Assembly (NCBI GenBank): GCA_044464175.1
Contig: JBIQLO010000235.1
Span: 1-5,784, forward strand
Length of the DNA stretch: 5,784 nucleotides
Reading direction: 5' to 3'
Origin: JBIQLO01 sp044464175
Lineage (GTDB): Bacteria > Planctomycetota > Phycisphaerae > Tepidisphaerales > Tepidisphaeraceae
Both the position numbers and the translations under genes were made by a program. The notes under the pieces were generated by a model. That model was not told the DNA's origin. It saw only the letters and a program-made list of their open reading frames with translations, and searched no databases. Below are positions 5,299-5,784 of this stretch, one piece after another (position 1 is the first letter of the stretch; every line of letters begins with the position of its first letter).

Positions 5299-5784
5299 TC
5301 AGGCGATACACGCCCCAATGGCCGGCTGCGGCGCGATCTCCCGGCCGGGGCGCCCGTCCACCTCACCGGCCATGGTCCGCAGCCGGGCGATCTGCTCGTT
5401 CATGGCGTCCCGCATGATGGTGATGTCGGCCCCGTTGATCAGCCAGTTCATTCCCGCTTTCAGCAGGCGCTTCAACACCTCCGGCGGCAGGCGCATATAA
5501 GCCATGTGCAGGCCCACGCCCACATTGCGCCGGCGGCATCGCCGCACCACATCCTCGATGGCGTCGATGAACCGCGGGTTGTCGTATTCCGTCGGGATCC
5601 CCATCGACACGGTGATGTCGTGGGGGCCGAGAAAGATGCCATCCACCCCCTCCACGTCCAGCAGGTGCTCCAGGTTGTCCATCGCCGGAACGCTCTCCAC
5701 CCCCAGGATGAGGTACTGCTCGCGATTGAACTGCTCCAGAAACCGCCGCGTGCGCTCGTGCACCGGCGCATCGAAAACCTGGCC
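5299..5784 (-). CDS. HpcH/HpaI-type aldolase, N-terminus missing at the window edge
   Basis: The C-terminal 161 residues of a class II (metal-dependent) HpcH/HpaI-family aldolase of the citrate lyase/phosphoenolpyruvate-binding superfamily. These enzymes reversibly split 2-keto-3-deoxy or 4-hydroxy-2-keto acids into pyruvate and an aldehyde. Visible are GVES with metal-ligand candidate Glu30 (numbered from the window edge) and DGIFLGPHDITVSMG at 48-62 with Asp56. The 26-residue spacing equals that of the metal ligands Glu149 and Asp175 in E. coli HpaI as I recall them. The C-terminal barrel strands and the GADITIMRDAM helix follow. About 90-100 residues, with the catalytic His and Arg of the family, lie beyond the edge. 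The frame is open to base 5784; an in-frame GTG at 5763 is internal, not the start. The gene precedes the cupin by 53 bp on the same strand. The substrate cannot be assigned; 2-keto-3-deoxy-sugar acids fit the KdgF-like neighbour. Confidence 0.87.
   Translation of the reverse strand, partial: GQVFDAPVHERTRRFLEQFNREQYLILGVESVPAMDNLEHLLDVEGVDGIFLGPHDITVSMGIPTEYDNPRFIDAIEDVVRRCRRRNVGVGLHMAYMRLPPEVLKRLLKAGMNWLINGADITIMRDAMNEQIARLRTMAGEVDGRPGREIAPQPAIGACIA

Noticed and set aside
4070..5500. A 476-codon open frame on the + strand across uup, the cupin and part of the aldolase
   Set aside because: It runs through the antisense of three well-supported genes and the gaps between them, has no recognisable motif and reflects base composition.

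Overview
The window is GC-rich chromosomal DNA with ordinary bacterial housekeeping and metabolic genes and no phage, plasmid or insertion-sequence genes. The strong G/C preference at third codon positions, the Shine-Dalgarno starts and the gene mix (Sad-type aldehyde dehydrogenase, complex I NuoA, Uup-type ABC-F protein, KdgF-like cupin with an HpcH/HpaI-type aldolase) suit a free-living aerobic Gram-negative bacterium. A Planctomycetota/Verrucomicrobiota-like origin is a guess from the general look of the proteins and repeats. The sequence alone does not fix the taxon.

Layout. Bases 1-230 hold no assignable gene but include a plausible promoter and a good ribosome binding site. On the + strand follow a succinate-semialdehyde dehydrogenase (231-1589) and, 79 bp later, NADH-quinone oxidoreductase subunit A (nuoA, 1669-2103). 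No other nuo gene is next to it. The + strand block meets a - strand block at 2104-2184, where two perfect hairpins sit back to back. The - strand block, read from the right edge, is: an HpcH/HpaI-type aldolase cut by the window end (5784-5299), a KdgF-like cupin (5245-4916), a Uup-type ABC-F ATPase (4888-3086) and a lone ModF/YlmA-like ABC ATPase (3006-2185).

How the genes may work together. The aldolase and cupin look like a sugar-acid (uronate or 2-keto-3-deoxy acid) degradation pair. The ABC-F protein follows the cupin by 27 bp and the second ABC ATPase follows after 79 bp, so all four could share a transcript, although the two ABC proteins have no evident link to sugar-acid catabolism. 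Sad feeds succinate into the TCA cycle and makes NAD(P)H. NuoA is a membrane subunit of complex I. Their adjacency is probably positional rather than functional.

The most interesting content is not coding. Both larger gaps in the right part (2104-2184 and 3007-3085) carry inverted pairs of short hairpins headed by GTAG (one head reads GTGG), the architecture of REP/BIME elements that RAYT transposases are thought to spread. In one pair the stems differ by compensatory base changes. The other pair provides the ABC-F stop codon at one end and abuts the Shine-Dalgarno sequence of the next gene at the other. I found no convincing new multi-gene system.
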